From positions 868,001 through 932,000 of the forward strand of contig CBDCWQ010000020.1 of assembly GCA_965223435.1 (NCBI GenBank): a stretch of 64,000 nucleotides of DNA. Direction: 5' to 3'. The translations under genes and the position numbers were made by a program. Source of the DNA: CBDCWQ01 sp965223435. Its GTDB lineage: Bacteria > Myxococcota > Kuafuiibacteriia > Kuafuiibacteriales > Kuafuiibacteriaceae. This document shows positions 26,701 to 34,331 of the stretch, piece after piece; position 1 is the stretch's first letter; each line of letters opens with the position of its first letter. The notes under the pieces were generated by a model. It did no database searches. It was given only the letters and a program-made list of their open reading frames with translations, and was not told the DNA's origin.

Positions 26701-27064
26701 CTCCCGCCGAGGTTTGCCGAAGGTCCTGAAAATGCTCCAGTTCCCACGCGTCCGGCAAGAGGTCTTGGTCCATGTCCAAATCGAAAGGCAACGAATCGAG
26801 ATACAATTCTTTGACCTCCGTGTCCTCGTCGACATGGACGGTGAACTCACCCGGAAGGGCGATGATCACCCGATGTTCAGGCCCAGGAACCACGCCGTCG
26901 CGCCAGTTTTCCGGGTCACTGAAGTTGCCGCTGACCGGGCGCTTCCAAAAGGCCGTGGGCGTTTGTGAACTGGTGCTTGTGGTCGTTTCCGCCCGGGCCT
27001 CAAGGCCCGTGGCGCAAACACCGAGCGTCAAACAAAAAAGTCGGATGTACTGCATGTTATTCAT
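23786..27064 (-). CDS. Secreted multidomain protein: disintegrin-like repeats, amidotransferase-like fold and polysaccharide deacetylase
   Basis: The 1092-residue exported protein starts at ATG 27064, which overlaps the upstream stop as ATGA. After a signal peptide (ends ARAET) come: a small beta domain SGNFSDPENWRDGVVPGP; a calcium-type DxD repeat segment (MDQDLLPDAWE, DFDKDGISNLNEYAQ); four Cys-rich repeats at about residues 155-290 of the form CDTPEFCTG-x-CPED, as in metazoan disintegrin domains; a beta-sandwich; an amidotransferase/Rossmann-like region near 515-740; and at about 758-1005 a NodB-type deacetylase with SHDIDTT, SHSVAH and FRPGH. It presumably removes acetyl groups from an extracellular glycan. 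It is coupled to the copper-oxidase gene. Confidence 0.88.
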   Translation of the reverse strand: MNNMQYIRLFCLTLGVCATGLEARAETTTSTSSQTPTAFWKRPVSGNFSDPENWRDGVVPGPEHRVIIALPGEFTVHVDEDTEVKELYLDSLPFDLDMDQDLLPDAWELEHFQDLRQTSAGDFDKDGISNLNEYAQGSDPRSSAGTCFVDGKLLPPDHMCRPQAPGQPCDTPEFCTGLSAECPEDGFASKDRLCRPQDPTKACDTPEFCTGTDPSCPEDQFAPAGQQCRKALAQLACDQPEFCSGLGPDCPDDGFLEAGTACRTKDPSNACDTEELCSGTSPLCPDDTPQTRESGLACAPDPLDIGLNELGVTDYTLAMFGADVESFAFTATPRVLGPGAARLASGVNGLRTSWGIGAKIQLPQAVDVSSFNRIAFSAQSSVDSPNIRLAVELVIDEGGPNQSTWIQREAEQPHLSDLFGSYQAVAVDLQRTHFIRSSGGTETTMDLQKVTGIQFLMLIEPQSGGTSTETAVVIDDLHFDERWLLAGYQSNLPDSDLTEPAPLTVDQFDSGSSSRLALLVTDPSAPWMGLVHGMRAVGIPVRVTTDLDEARKHKVVLAYPSISDRPDWAHDLEHFVEDGGILMGGAVRDLTLAQVFGITEATAVPKTERNYEGREISGIRLTPSINSSLTANFTDAREANISIYRRELGENFDLWRYNGTQEPGLGVYSDETEPTEEHNNVAITLNGYGAGWAIAMGIDLGAYILQAFNGFGGGVGRDYINGYDPSADVLLRLVRNIYTTYNPAAVTVAPLPNDEDLKIFISHDIDTTSSALIGLDYAKMENEAGVKATYFVQTKYISDAQEEAFRGVDAFGALAQLADLNMEVASHSVAHALNFHRFDLGTGTEQYPDYAPVNEEMDGELAATGGSVLGELRVSKSILEDFLQGMKVQSFRPGHLRQPDSLAEAMEAVGYRFASVAAASDTLTHLPHRMAYNRGFDNQTAVFDFPVTVEDERPDSPLITGRVQDAIALADRIARHKGIYVMLVHPNEAGEKLAFVEDFIEATEDRYTFSTFSEFGPWWAARDQVGVDTTEVGEVLVVELTLPEAISGLTLEIPKGRQVSALSQGITYRVDPVAGRLVLTDEVSGKLTIYLR

Positions 27065-30000
27065 CGTAGCCTCACGGAAAGGGGGTTGATTCCAATGATG
27101 TCGAGAAGGCGCCACGCCGTGGGAACCACGTTGGCGACGGTGCTCCGACCAGGTTCTTCTCCGACGTCGGCGTGAACCTGGTAGCCCTCACCAAAGAGCT
27201 GGAAGCCTCCGTCCGGTTCCTCCATGGGGGTCATCAGCCCATAGATTTCCTCGCCCCGCGCGTGGTGGTCCTCGCCGTTCGATACGCCAAGGGCCAGTCC
27301 AAACTGGGCCATGCCTTCGAGCCAAATGCCGCCAGGGTCGCCCACAAACCATTGGGTGCCCACCCGTGACTGACCATTGACGAGGCCCGTTTTGCCCCGA
27401 AGATTTGCCCAGGCGTAGTCCAGAACCGGACTCAGATCGAGGGCGTAGCCTTCTTCGAACGCCCGGTCTTTGAATGCGAGGAACGAAAGGGTTTGCGCAT
27501 CCATCGGTGGGTGCGCCAACTCTGCGGCGGTCGGTGCCCCTTCGGGGTTGGTGTCGTCGTGAATGGCGCCTAAGTAGTATTGGCCTTCGCTGTTGTAGAG
27601 CTTCTTTTGGGCAAAACCGAAGATGAGGTGGGTGGCTTCTGCGTAGCCAAGTGCCAGCTCTGGTTGCCCGGTGTGTTGCATCAAGGTTCGGACCAGTTCT
27701 AGGGCCGCGAAGGTTTTGGCTTGGTGTTTGGCCAAATACATATGCCTGTGAGGACTGTCTTCGTTCGCCGTGGGTTGCGCGACGATGCCACCGTAGGTTC
27801 CGAGCGAAGCGTCCTTCTTTTGAGCGACGTTCACCAGGTAGTCGGCGAGTTTCAGCATGGTTCCTTGAAAACGATTGTCTCCGGTCTGTCGTTGGTAGTG
27901 CGCCAGGGCTAGCAAAAACTCTGCGTTGTTTCCGCTGTTGACGGGCCCTTGATAGGCAAGCCTATCTCTATAAAAACTCTGGTCCACGGGGTCGCTCGGT
28001 AGCCGGGCGCGGAACAAGAGCGGGTGTGGAGGTGTCGCTTCAGCCTGAAAGAGGTCCGGAAAGGATCCGTTTTCAAATTGGAATGGGCTGATGATCTCAA
28101 GGATGGTGCGCGCGGCGTCGATAGCCCCGCCGTGCACAAAGGCGACTGCGGCGAGGGCGTTTGACTCGAGATGCCCTCGGAAGTTGCCCGGTTCGCTCCG
28201 TACCAAGCCCGCATCGCTCCTGAGACCCAAGAGGAACTCGAGGACGCGGCTTTCCTCGGTTGGGGCATCTGGAAGACTGGGCGAGATGTTGTTTTCGCAC
28301 AGAAGACGTCCATCTTGTCCTGCCGTACAAATACCAAAGCCAACCACATCGTCGGAAAGTGCGTACGGAAGGGCGTGCCCCGTGGTGGGATCGATGCTCC
28401 CGGCGCATGCTCTTTGGAGCGCTCCGTGGGTGCACAGCGTGGTGGGGTCTTGATCCTCAGCCACAAGCATGACGGTCAAAGGTTCGCTATTGTTTTCACT
28501 TCGTCCCACTCTCAGCACGTAGGTCTGAGATTCTTGGTCGACGGTGTCTTTGAACCCTGACGCGGTGTTGTCGACATCTGCTTGGTAGTAGAGGTCTCCT
28601 TGGACGTGCACGTAGGGAACCAGCCGATACGTTCTGGTGTCGGGCAGGTTGAGTACCCGCCCTTCGAAGGTATACCAGTACCCCTCGTCGTTCAGGGTGT
28701 CTACGTGAATACCGAGGCCATCTGAGGACCGGTTGGGCGGTGGCCCTTCCGTAAGCGTGCAGCTGTGATTGCGATCGTTGTGTTCGTCGGCGAACTCGCC
28801 GAGGTCCTCAAGATGGAAGGGTTCACACTCCACAAGAATGTCCGCTTCGGGAATCAAGAGGGGGTTTAGGGGCACGTCGCTGATGCTTCCCGTGTATCGA
28901 GCGAGCACGATGCGGCCCATGATGTCTTTCGGCGGTTCTCTGAGACCGGTTTTGAAGAAGATACCATTTTCGTCGACCGCGCCGACGGTGGCAGGCTGGC
29001 TTGGGTTCCACTGTGCGTAATACTGGTTATCGGGTGAGCCGGTGCGAAGGTAGACGGCTATTTTTTCTCCTTGCTCCAGGTTCAAACCCTCGGGATCTAC
29101 GCGGCCCTCGAACCAGCCGTTGCCTTCGAAGCTGTAGCGAATGTCAACGAGCGCAGGCGGCGGTGGCTTGGGGTTGGGCGGACCGTCTTCGGGCGGTGCT
29201 TCTATGGTGCCTACGTTGATCCATTGCCCCACGGAAGGTACGCCCTTTTCGTTGAGAATGAAGAGCATGTACTGCCCGGGAATGGCGATGTTCTGGTTTG
29301 AAGGGACCTGGGCGACGAGGGTGTCGGTGGTCCGTTCAAAGGAAAGCGGAATGATCTTTTGGCTCTGGTCCATCGAGTGGGTGACCGAACCCGGGCGGAG
29401 TAAATTGATCTGACGAATGGTATCGGGGTGGTCGCTCTTGATTTGGATGGTGCCGCCGACGTCGACTTGGGCGTCCGCCGAGAGAATTTTTGGCCGCGCG
29501 CCCTGAAAGAGGTAGGGCGGGGAGTAGATCTCAATGTTGGCTTGATTTTCGTGCCCGGCGGCCACGGGGTGCCCTCCGGAGCCGGTCAGGACGCGCCCAT
29601 CGGGAAGGAGGAGCGCAACCGAGTGATAGAGCCTCGGCGTGGCTGAAGAGGAAAGCAGACGGAAGGTCTCGGTTTTGGGGTCCCAAAGTTCGGCCTCAAA
29701 GACGGGCGAGGCGCCGTTGTTGAAACCCGGAGACCGGGTGCCACCGGTGATCAACACGGTGCCGTCTGGCAGAAGAGTTGCGTTGTGGTAGCGGCGGCGA
29801 TCGCTCATGGATGCGATTTGCCGCCATTTTGGGTCCTCTTGGTTCAGATCGATCACTTCCGCGGTATCGGTGGGGAGCTCTCCATCGAGGCGATCGCCAC
29901 CGCCACCGACAATCAAAATCTGTCCCGGCGCATATTCCACCGAACTTCCGTAGGTGCGCATCACGTCGACGTTGGTGCGGCCGACTTCTATCCACTCTCC

Positions 30001-31419
30001 TGCGCCGCGTACGTCGATATAGGCGGTCATGGGGCCGGGGCCGCTGTTGAAGACCAAACCGTCTTGGGGGGCGACATGCATGCGTGGGTACATGTCGAGC
30101 GTGCCCAGTCTGTCCGTCGGCCACCGGGCGTCGGGCAGGTCGCGCCAGGGGTTGGTGGCGGCATCTGACATGGCGCTTCGGGTTTCGAAGATTTGGGGCT
30201 CCAGATTGATCTCGGCGGCCGATTCGGTGGACCCAGAGTGAACCAACACGTTGCCGTCGGGCAACACGGTGGCTGTGGGGTACCAGCGTCCTCCGTTCAT
30301 GGGCGCTTGGATCGGATACCAGTTCTTGGTGAACGGATTGAACATGTGGGCGATATCGAGTCCCAGGTAGTCCGCGCGATGACCGCCGGCCAAAAACAGC
30401 CGTCCATCAGGCAAGAGGGTGTGTCCGGCACAGAAGATGTCCTTGTAGACGTGGTCGGTCGCCTCGATGCTGTCGTTGGTGGGATCAAACAGTGCCGGCG
30501 GATGTTCTTCGCCGGCGACGTCCAGCCGATCCCATGCGAGCACTTTGCCGGTGGGCAAGAGGCTCACGTGGATGGGCAAAAACGGCCATCCTGCGACCGG
30601 GCTCCATTGTCCAACGTCGCAGGGCGAACCGGGGGGGCAGGTTGGTTCACTTTGCGAATCTTTGACGATGAGACAGGGCCCGGGCTGGGTGAGCCGATGG
30701 TCGACACAGGTGCCTGCACTGCACGCGATTCGTGAAATACACGCATCCAGTTTGACCGGTGAAAAGATCTTCCATTCGAAAATGAGGGCTTCATCGGTTT
30801 CTGGCCGGATTCGAATGTGACGGGTTGTCAGCGGATCAAAGTCTATTCCAAAGTCCCCATCGACTTCTTCAGGGACCGCCAGTGAGGTCCATTGTCCGGT
30901 GGACTCGTTCAGCACCTCGACTCGAACCTGGGTTAAGGTGCGGTCGGCATAGACTCCACAGATTCCGCTTTTGGAAATGGTGTCAAACGCGATTCCATCC
31001 ACCGTTCGCGCCTTCGGGAAGGTGACGGAGATCCAGGCTTCATCGGTGCCGGCGGTCGAGGTCCACGTGTAGGCTCTCTCGAGGGCGCTTCGCGCCAGGG
31101 TGGCCTTTGCTTCTTGGGCGGCCGCGATGTTGTTTGTGAAGAGGCCGAGTTTGAGATCCTCTTGTGGGCATTCGGTGATGGGTTCATCGAGCCCGTCGGT
31201 CAGCCGGGCGCGAAGCCGCACGTCGTCACCTTCGATGCCTGAAAAAGAAAGTGCACCCAAAGGTGCGACGTTGAAACGAACGTCTGATGAACCGCCCGGG
31301 TGGGGTGAGACCGCCCGGTCGTCGTTTTTTGGCGTGTTGTCGTTGCCGCGACAGGCCACGCCCACAAGGAGCAACAGAATGGGGTAAGCTGTGTGCTTAT
31401 GTAGTCGTAATCGGTGCAT
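27061..31419 (-). CDS. Lipoprotein copper-radical oxidase (galactose oxidase/GlxA family) with discoidin and alpha/alpha-toroid domains
   Basis: Predicted to oxidise a primary alcohol of a glycan to an aldehyde, releasing hydrogen peroxide, outside the inner membrane. The 1452-residue protein starts at ATG 31419; its signal ends LVGVAC. Residues about 105-225 resemble an F5/8-type C (discoidin) sugar-binding domain. A Kelch propeller plus DUF1929 domain follows with every galactose-oxidase copper residue: C330 (crosslink Cys), Y380 (RWYPT), Y598-H599 (RLYHS) and H681 (VTHSMD), at near-native spacing. Two further beta domains and a C-terminal helical alpha/alpha-toroid (about 1030-1440), as in glycoside hydrolases or lyases, complete it. 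Myxobacterial FbfB and Streptomyces GlxA are the nearest known analogues. Confidence 0.9.
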   Translation of the reverse strand: MHRLRLHKHTAYPILLLLVGVACRGNDNTPKNDDRAVSPHPGGSSDVRFNVAPLGALSFSGIEGDDVRLRARLTDGLDEPITECPQEDLKLGLFTNNIAAAQEAKATLARSALERAYTWTSTAGTDEAWISVTFPKARTVDGIAFDTISKSGICGVYADRTLTQVRVEVLNESTGQWTSLAVPEEVDGDFGIDFDPLTTRHIRIRPETDEALIFEWKIFSPVKLDACISRIACSAGTCVDHRLTQPGPCLIVKDSQSEPTCPPGSPCDVGQWSPVAGWPFLPIHVSLLPTGKVLAWDRLDVAGEEHPPALFDPTNDSIEATDHVYKDIFCAGHTLLPDGRLFLAGGHRADYLGLDIAHMFNPFTKNWYPIQAPMNGGRWYPTATVLPDGNVLVHSGSTESAAEINLEPQIFETRSAMSDAATNPWRDLPDARWPTDRLGTLDMYPRMHVAPQDGLVFNSGPGPMTAYIDVRGAGEWIEVGRTNVDVMRTYGSSVEYAPGQILIVGGGGDRLDGELPTDTAEVIDLNQEDPKWRQIASMSDRRRYHNATLLPDGTVLITGGTRSPGFNNGASPVFEAELWDPKTETFRLLSSSATPRLYHSVALLLPDGRVLTGSGGHPVAAGHENQANIEIYSPPYLFQGARPKILSADAQVDVGGTIQIKSDHPDTIRQINLLRPGSVTHSMDQSQKIIPLSFERTTDTLVAQVPSNQNIAIPGQYMLFILNEKGVPSVGQWINVGTIEAPPEDGPPNPKPPPPALVDIRYSFEGNGWFEGRVDPEGLNLEQGEKIAVYLRTGSPDNQYYAQWNPSQPATVGAVDENGIFFKTGLREPPKDIMGRIVLARYTGSISDVPLNPLLIPEADILVECEPFHLEDLGEFADEHNDRNHSCTLTEGPPPNRSSDGLGIHVDTLNDEGYWYTFEGRVLNLPDTRTYRLVPYVHVQGDLYYQADVDNTASGFKDTVDQESQTYVLRVGRSENNSEPLTVMLVAEDQDPTTLCTHGALQRACAGSIDPTTGHALPYALSDDVVGFGICTAGQDGRLLCENNISPSLPDAPTEESRVLEFLLGLRSDAGLVRSEPGNFRGHLESNALAAVAFVHGGAIDAARTILEIISPFQFENGSFPDLFQAEATPPHPLLFRARLPSDPVDQSFYRDRLAYQGPVNSGNNAEFLLALAHYQRQTGDNRFQGTMLKLADYLVNVAQKKDASLGTYGGIVAQPTANEDSPHRHMYLAKHQAKTFAALELVRTLMQHTGQPELALGYAEATHLIFGFAQKKLYNSEGQYYLGAIHDDTNPEGAPTAAELAHPPMDAQTLSFLAFKDRAFEEGYALDLSPVLDYAWANLRGKTGLVNGQSRVGTQWFVGDPGGIWLEGMAQFGLALGVSNGEDHHARGEEIYGLMTPMEEPDGGFQLFGEGYQVHADVGEEPGRSTVANVVPTAWRLLDIIGINPLSVRLR

Positions 31420-31811
31420 AATATCTTGGCTTGGCAATGCGAAGTGCGTGCCAATGGCAGGTCCACAGCATCGGTGCGTTGGTATGGGGTCATAGACCCC
31501 AGGACCCGACGCCAAAAAGCGGTACGAAGGCCCGGACTTCACATAAAAAACAGGCACCGGACGTCTTTTTGACCCACATGGGGGTCAAGGACCCGGGCCG
31601 GGTGTTCAGCACACCACAAAGGGGCACAAGGTGTGATCCAGATGACATGCAGTCCGAGGTCTTCACAGCTTTTGCACAAGCTTTGAGCCGGCTTGCAAGA
31701 AGCCATCACCGGCCTCGCCACGTTGTCTTGTCATGCTTGTGGTGGGGTTCGGATGAAAAGTGCTTTTGACCTTCAGGCCAGGCGGTGCCAGGCCGTTCCA
31801 GGAGAAAAACG
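31420..31811. promoter_or_regulatory. Divergent intergenic region with 7-bp inverted repeat
   Basis: This 392-bp gap separates the copper-oxidase lipoprotein (minus) from the CreD-like gene (plus) and shows no convincing gene. It holds TTGACCC-ACATGG-GGGTCAA at 31569-31588, a perfect 7-bp inverted repeat that could be an operator or a palindromic regulator site shared by both directions. No clear -10/-35 pair stands out. The region is somewhat richer in A and T runs than neighbouring coding DNA. Confidence 0.4.
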
Positions 31812-33059
31812 GTGTTGAGTAAGATTCGTGATCTATTGTTGCTCCCGACGCGCTTCCACTTTTTTGGTGGCTTTTTGATCGTCCTTGGCATTGCGTCGGT
31901 GATTTCGAGTCAAATCGCAGATCGGAGCAGCTTCGCGGACGGTGAGCTCCACCAAGATGTGATGGAGCGATGGGGCTCCCCCATTCATCAGGCCGCGCCG
32001 TCCGTACGATACGTGCTGAGCGGCACGGTGTTTAATACGCTTAGGCCTTTGCCCTTGTCCAAACAGCAGGTGGATGTGAAGGCGGTCATGAACTACCGAA
32101 AGCGCGGCCTGGTGTACTTTTCGGGTTATGACTTCTCGTTTCACGGCACCTACGAGGTGGTCAACCCAGAGGATAAAGACATCGATGTCGTTTTTGTCTT
32201 TCCGGTTTCCTTAGAGCGCAACAAGGCTCTCTTGTCGCTTTTGGCGTTCTCGGTGAACGGCGAAGCGCATGAAATCGAGCTCGATGAACACGCGGACAAG
32301 TTTGTGTGGACCGGCCGCATGGCGTCCGGCCGAACACTTCGTTTTGACGTGGGTTTTCGTGGGCGAGGCTTGGACCAGTTTGTTTATCGCCTAGATCCAT
32401 CGTTGCCGGTGCGTGATTTCGAGCTTCGCTTCGGAGTGACCGGTGGGGACAACTTCGACTATCCAGGCGGTGCGGTGTCGGCCCATGAGGTGGTTCTCGA
32501 AGAAGGTCGAGCCGAGCTTTTTTGGAAGTATCCCTCTTTGGAGTCCGGTGTGCCGGTGGGCATCGTTCTTCCTTCAGAGAAGTCCTTTGACCGTCTCATT
32601 CGGGTGATGGTGGCCAGAAGTTGGGCGCCCTTTTTGGCTTTTTTTGTGGGTCTCGTTTTTTTATCGGTGCACCTGAAGCGAAAGCTCGAATTTTACGAGA
32701 GCTATTTGTTCTCATCTGCCTACGGGTTCTTTTACGTGCTCCTGGCGTACTTTGCGGCGTTCATGAACTTTTACATCGCTTACGTCTTGGCCTTCGCTCT
32801 GATGTTTGTGCTCATCGTGGGGTACGGGCGCGGTCTGATGTCCAAAAAAGCGGACCGTTGGTTGAGTCTCCTTCTGGTCGCGTTTTTGTTGGGACCCAGC
32901 TTTGCCGTTGTGGCTGAAGGGTACACGGGGCTGATATACACCATCGAAATTTTCGTGGGGCTGCTGTTGCTGATGGCCCTCACCACCCAAGCCGGCTTTG
33001 TCGCCGTCATCCACAAGACCCTCGAGAAGGACCAAGGAGAGTACGCCGATGCTGTCTAA
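31812..33059 (+). CDS. CreD-like inner-membrane protein
   Basis: The 415-residue protein has one N-terminal membrane segment (FHFFGGFLIVLGIASVIS), a large periplasmic beta-rich domain (about 45-265), then about five hydrophobic segments near the C-terminus (from LAFFVGLVFLSVH), the topology of CreD/YbfH-type proteins. I chose GTG 31812 because AGGAG lies 7 bases upstream; an ATG at 31785 has none. In enterobacteria CreD belongs to the CreBC regulon and affects envelope stress and beta-lactam response. A CreBC-like kinase/regulator pair lies some 10 kb away here. It is translationally coupled to the next gene. Confidence 0.75.
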   Translation: MLSKIRDLLLLPTRFHFFGGFLIVLGIASVISSQIADRSSFADGELHQDVMERWGSPIHQAAPSVRYVLSGTVFNTLRPLPLSKQQVDVKAVMNYRKRGLVYFSGYDFSFHGTYEVVNPEDKDIDVVFVFPVSLERNKALLSLLAFSVNGEAHEIELDEHADKFVWTGRMASGRTLRFDVGFRGRGLDQFVYRLDPSLPVRDFELRFGVTGGDNFDYPGGAVSAHEVVLEEGRAELFWKYPSLESGVPVGIVLPSEKSFDRLIRVMVARSWAPFLAFFVGLVFLSVHLKRKLEFYESYLFSSAYGFFYVLLAYFAAFMNFYIAYVLAFALMFVLIVGYGRGLMSKKADRWLSLLLVAFLLGPSFAVVAEGYTGLIYTIEIFVGLLLLMALTTQAGFVAVIHKTLEKDQGEYADAV

Positions 33060-34236
33060 TGTCACGGTTGCGCTTGCCGCCGTTCACCTTTTGGTTTCGT
33101 CGCCATCCGAGATGGATTTGCCTTCAGGAACGGCGACCATCCACGTGGACGAGCTTTTGCGGCTTCACCGCCTGGAGCAAAAAGTCCAACCACCAAAAAA
33201 GGCGCCTCCACTCCCCTATGCGTTGGACGAGATACTGGTCGACGGCCGCATCGTCGGTGATGCCGTGGAGGGAACCCTCTCGGTGCAAGTGTCCACCATG
33301 AGTCAAGCTTGGGTCCGGGTGCCGATTATGCGCATCGATCCCACCTTGAGTGTGGTGCGCGTGGAAAAGATTGCGGGCGCAAATCTGGTGGTGGGAGACA
33401 AGAGCCTGGATTTGGTCACCCAAAAAAAAGGTGTCTTTCGCTTCGAACTTGGCTTTTTGAAGACCGCGGACCAGAAAAAAGGGACCTACAATCTTGCGCT
33501 ACACCCCATGCCGGCTACGGTGCGGCGTTTTCGGGTACGCTACGACGCCGGTTTGTTCTCGGCGGTTTCCACAAGGGGCCGCCAAGAGGGCGAGGATCTC
33601 GTGGTGTATCCCGAGGGCGGTGCGCTTCGGGTTTCGTGGACGCAAAAATTGCCCGTGGCTCCCCAGGAAAAAAGGAGCACCCCGAAGCCGCTGATCGAAC
33701 CGATTGTGAAACACTGCCAGGCCTCGTGGGTCGTCACTCTGAGCGGCCAGCGGATCGGCCGCTACCGATGTTCACTCGGTTTTCACGGCAACGAGGTTAT
33801 CGGGGTGCGGATCCCTGAGGGGCAAGCGCTCAAAAAGGCGTTTTTGAACGGCGTGCCCATTCAAGCAAAGCCGAATGGACGCGATCTTCAGCTCCACGTT
33901 GAACCCCCACGCCCCGGTCAGCAGTCCGCCGTGGTGGAGCTGGTCTTTGTCGAACACACGGTACCGCTTTCGCTTTCTGGCCAGCTTCATTTTCGCTTTC
34001 CAGCCCTGACGTGGGACACCAACGAGCTGGTGGCCAGCTTCTGGCTGCCCAAGGTGTTCAACTACACCTGGGCCGGCGGAAGCTTGGCCCCCGCAGTCCA
34101 AAAGGCCGCCCCCAAATTCACCCACCAAATCCCGACGCCCGGCAAAAAACACACCGCAAGACAACAGATCGTCACCGGCGAAGCCGATGTTCGGTTTCGT
34201 TATACCGTCGACTTGGCGGGTCACTACCACCACTAA
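33049..34236 (+). CDS. Exported protein partner of the CreD-like protein
   Basis: The 395-residue product starts at ATG 33049 inside the last codons of the CreD-like gene, with AAGGAG 9 bases upstream, so the two are coupled. A short N-terminal hydrophobic stretch (VTVALAAVHLLVSS) looks like a signal peptide. The body is strand-rich, with repeated VRVPIMRIDP and LHFRFPALTWDTNELVASFWLPK patterns, like a periplasmic beta-sandwich protein. The C-terminus is His-rich (GHYHH). I do not recognise the family. Coupling suggests it works with the membrane protein in the envelope. Confidence 0.78.
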   Translation: MLSNVTVALAAVHLLVSSPSEMDLPSGTATIHVDELLRLHRLEQKVQPPKKAPPLPYALDEILVDGRIVGDAVEGTLSVQVSTMSQAWVRVPIMRIDPTLSVVRVEKIAGANLVVGDKSLDLVTQKKGVFRFELGFLKTADQKKGTYNLALHPMPATVRRFRVRYDAGLFSAVSTRGRQEGEDLVVYPEGGALRVSWTQKLPVAPQEKRSTPKPLIEPIVKHCQASWVVTLSGQRIGRYRCSLGFHGNEVIGVRIPEGQALKKAFLNGVPIQAKPNGRDLQLHVEPPRPGQQSAVVELVFVEHTVPLSLSGQLHFRFPALTWDTNELVASFWLPKVFNYTWAGGSLAPAVQKAAPKFTHQIPTPGKKHTARQQIVTGEADVRFRYTVDLAGHYHH

Positions 34237-34331
34237 GCCTCGCTGGAGCGATGCAGGTCGCTTAAGGTGCTCGAAAAGCCGGCTCCTCGACGCCAAACTG
34301 GGGCCGTGGTGCCGGGCGGTTCGCTGGGGGC

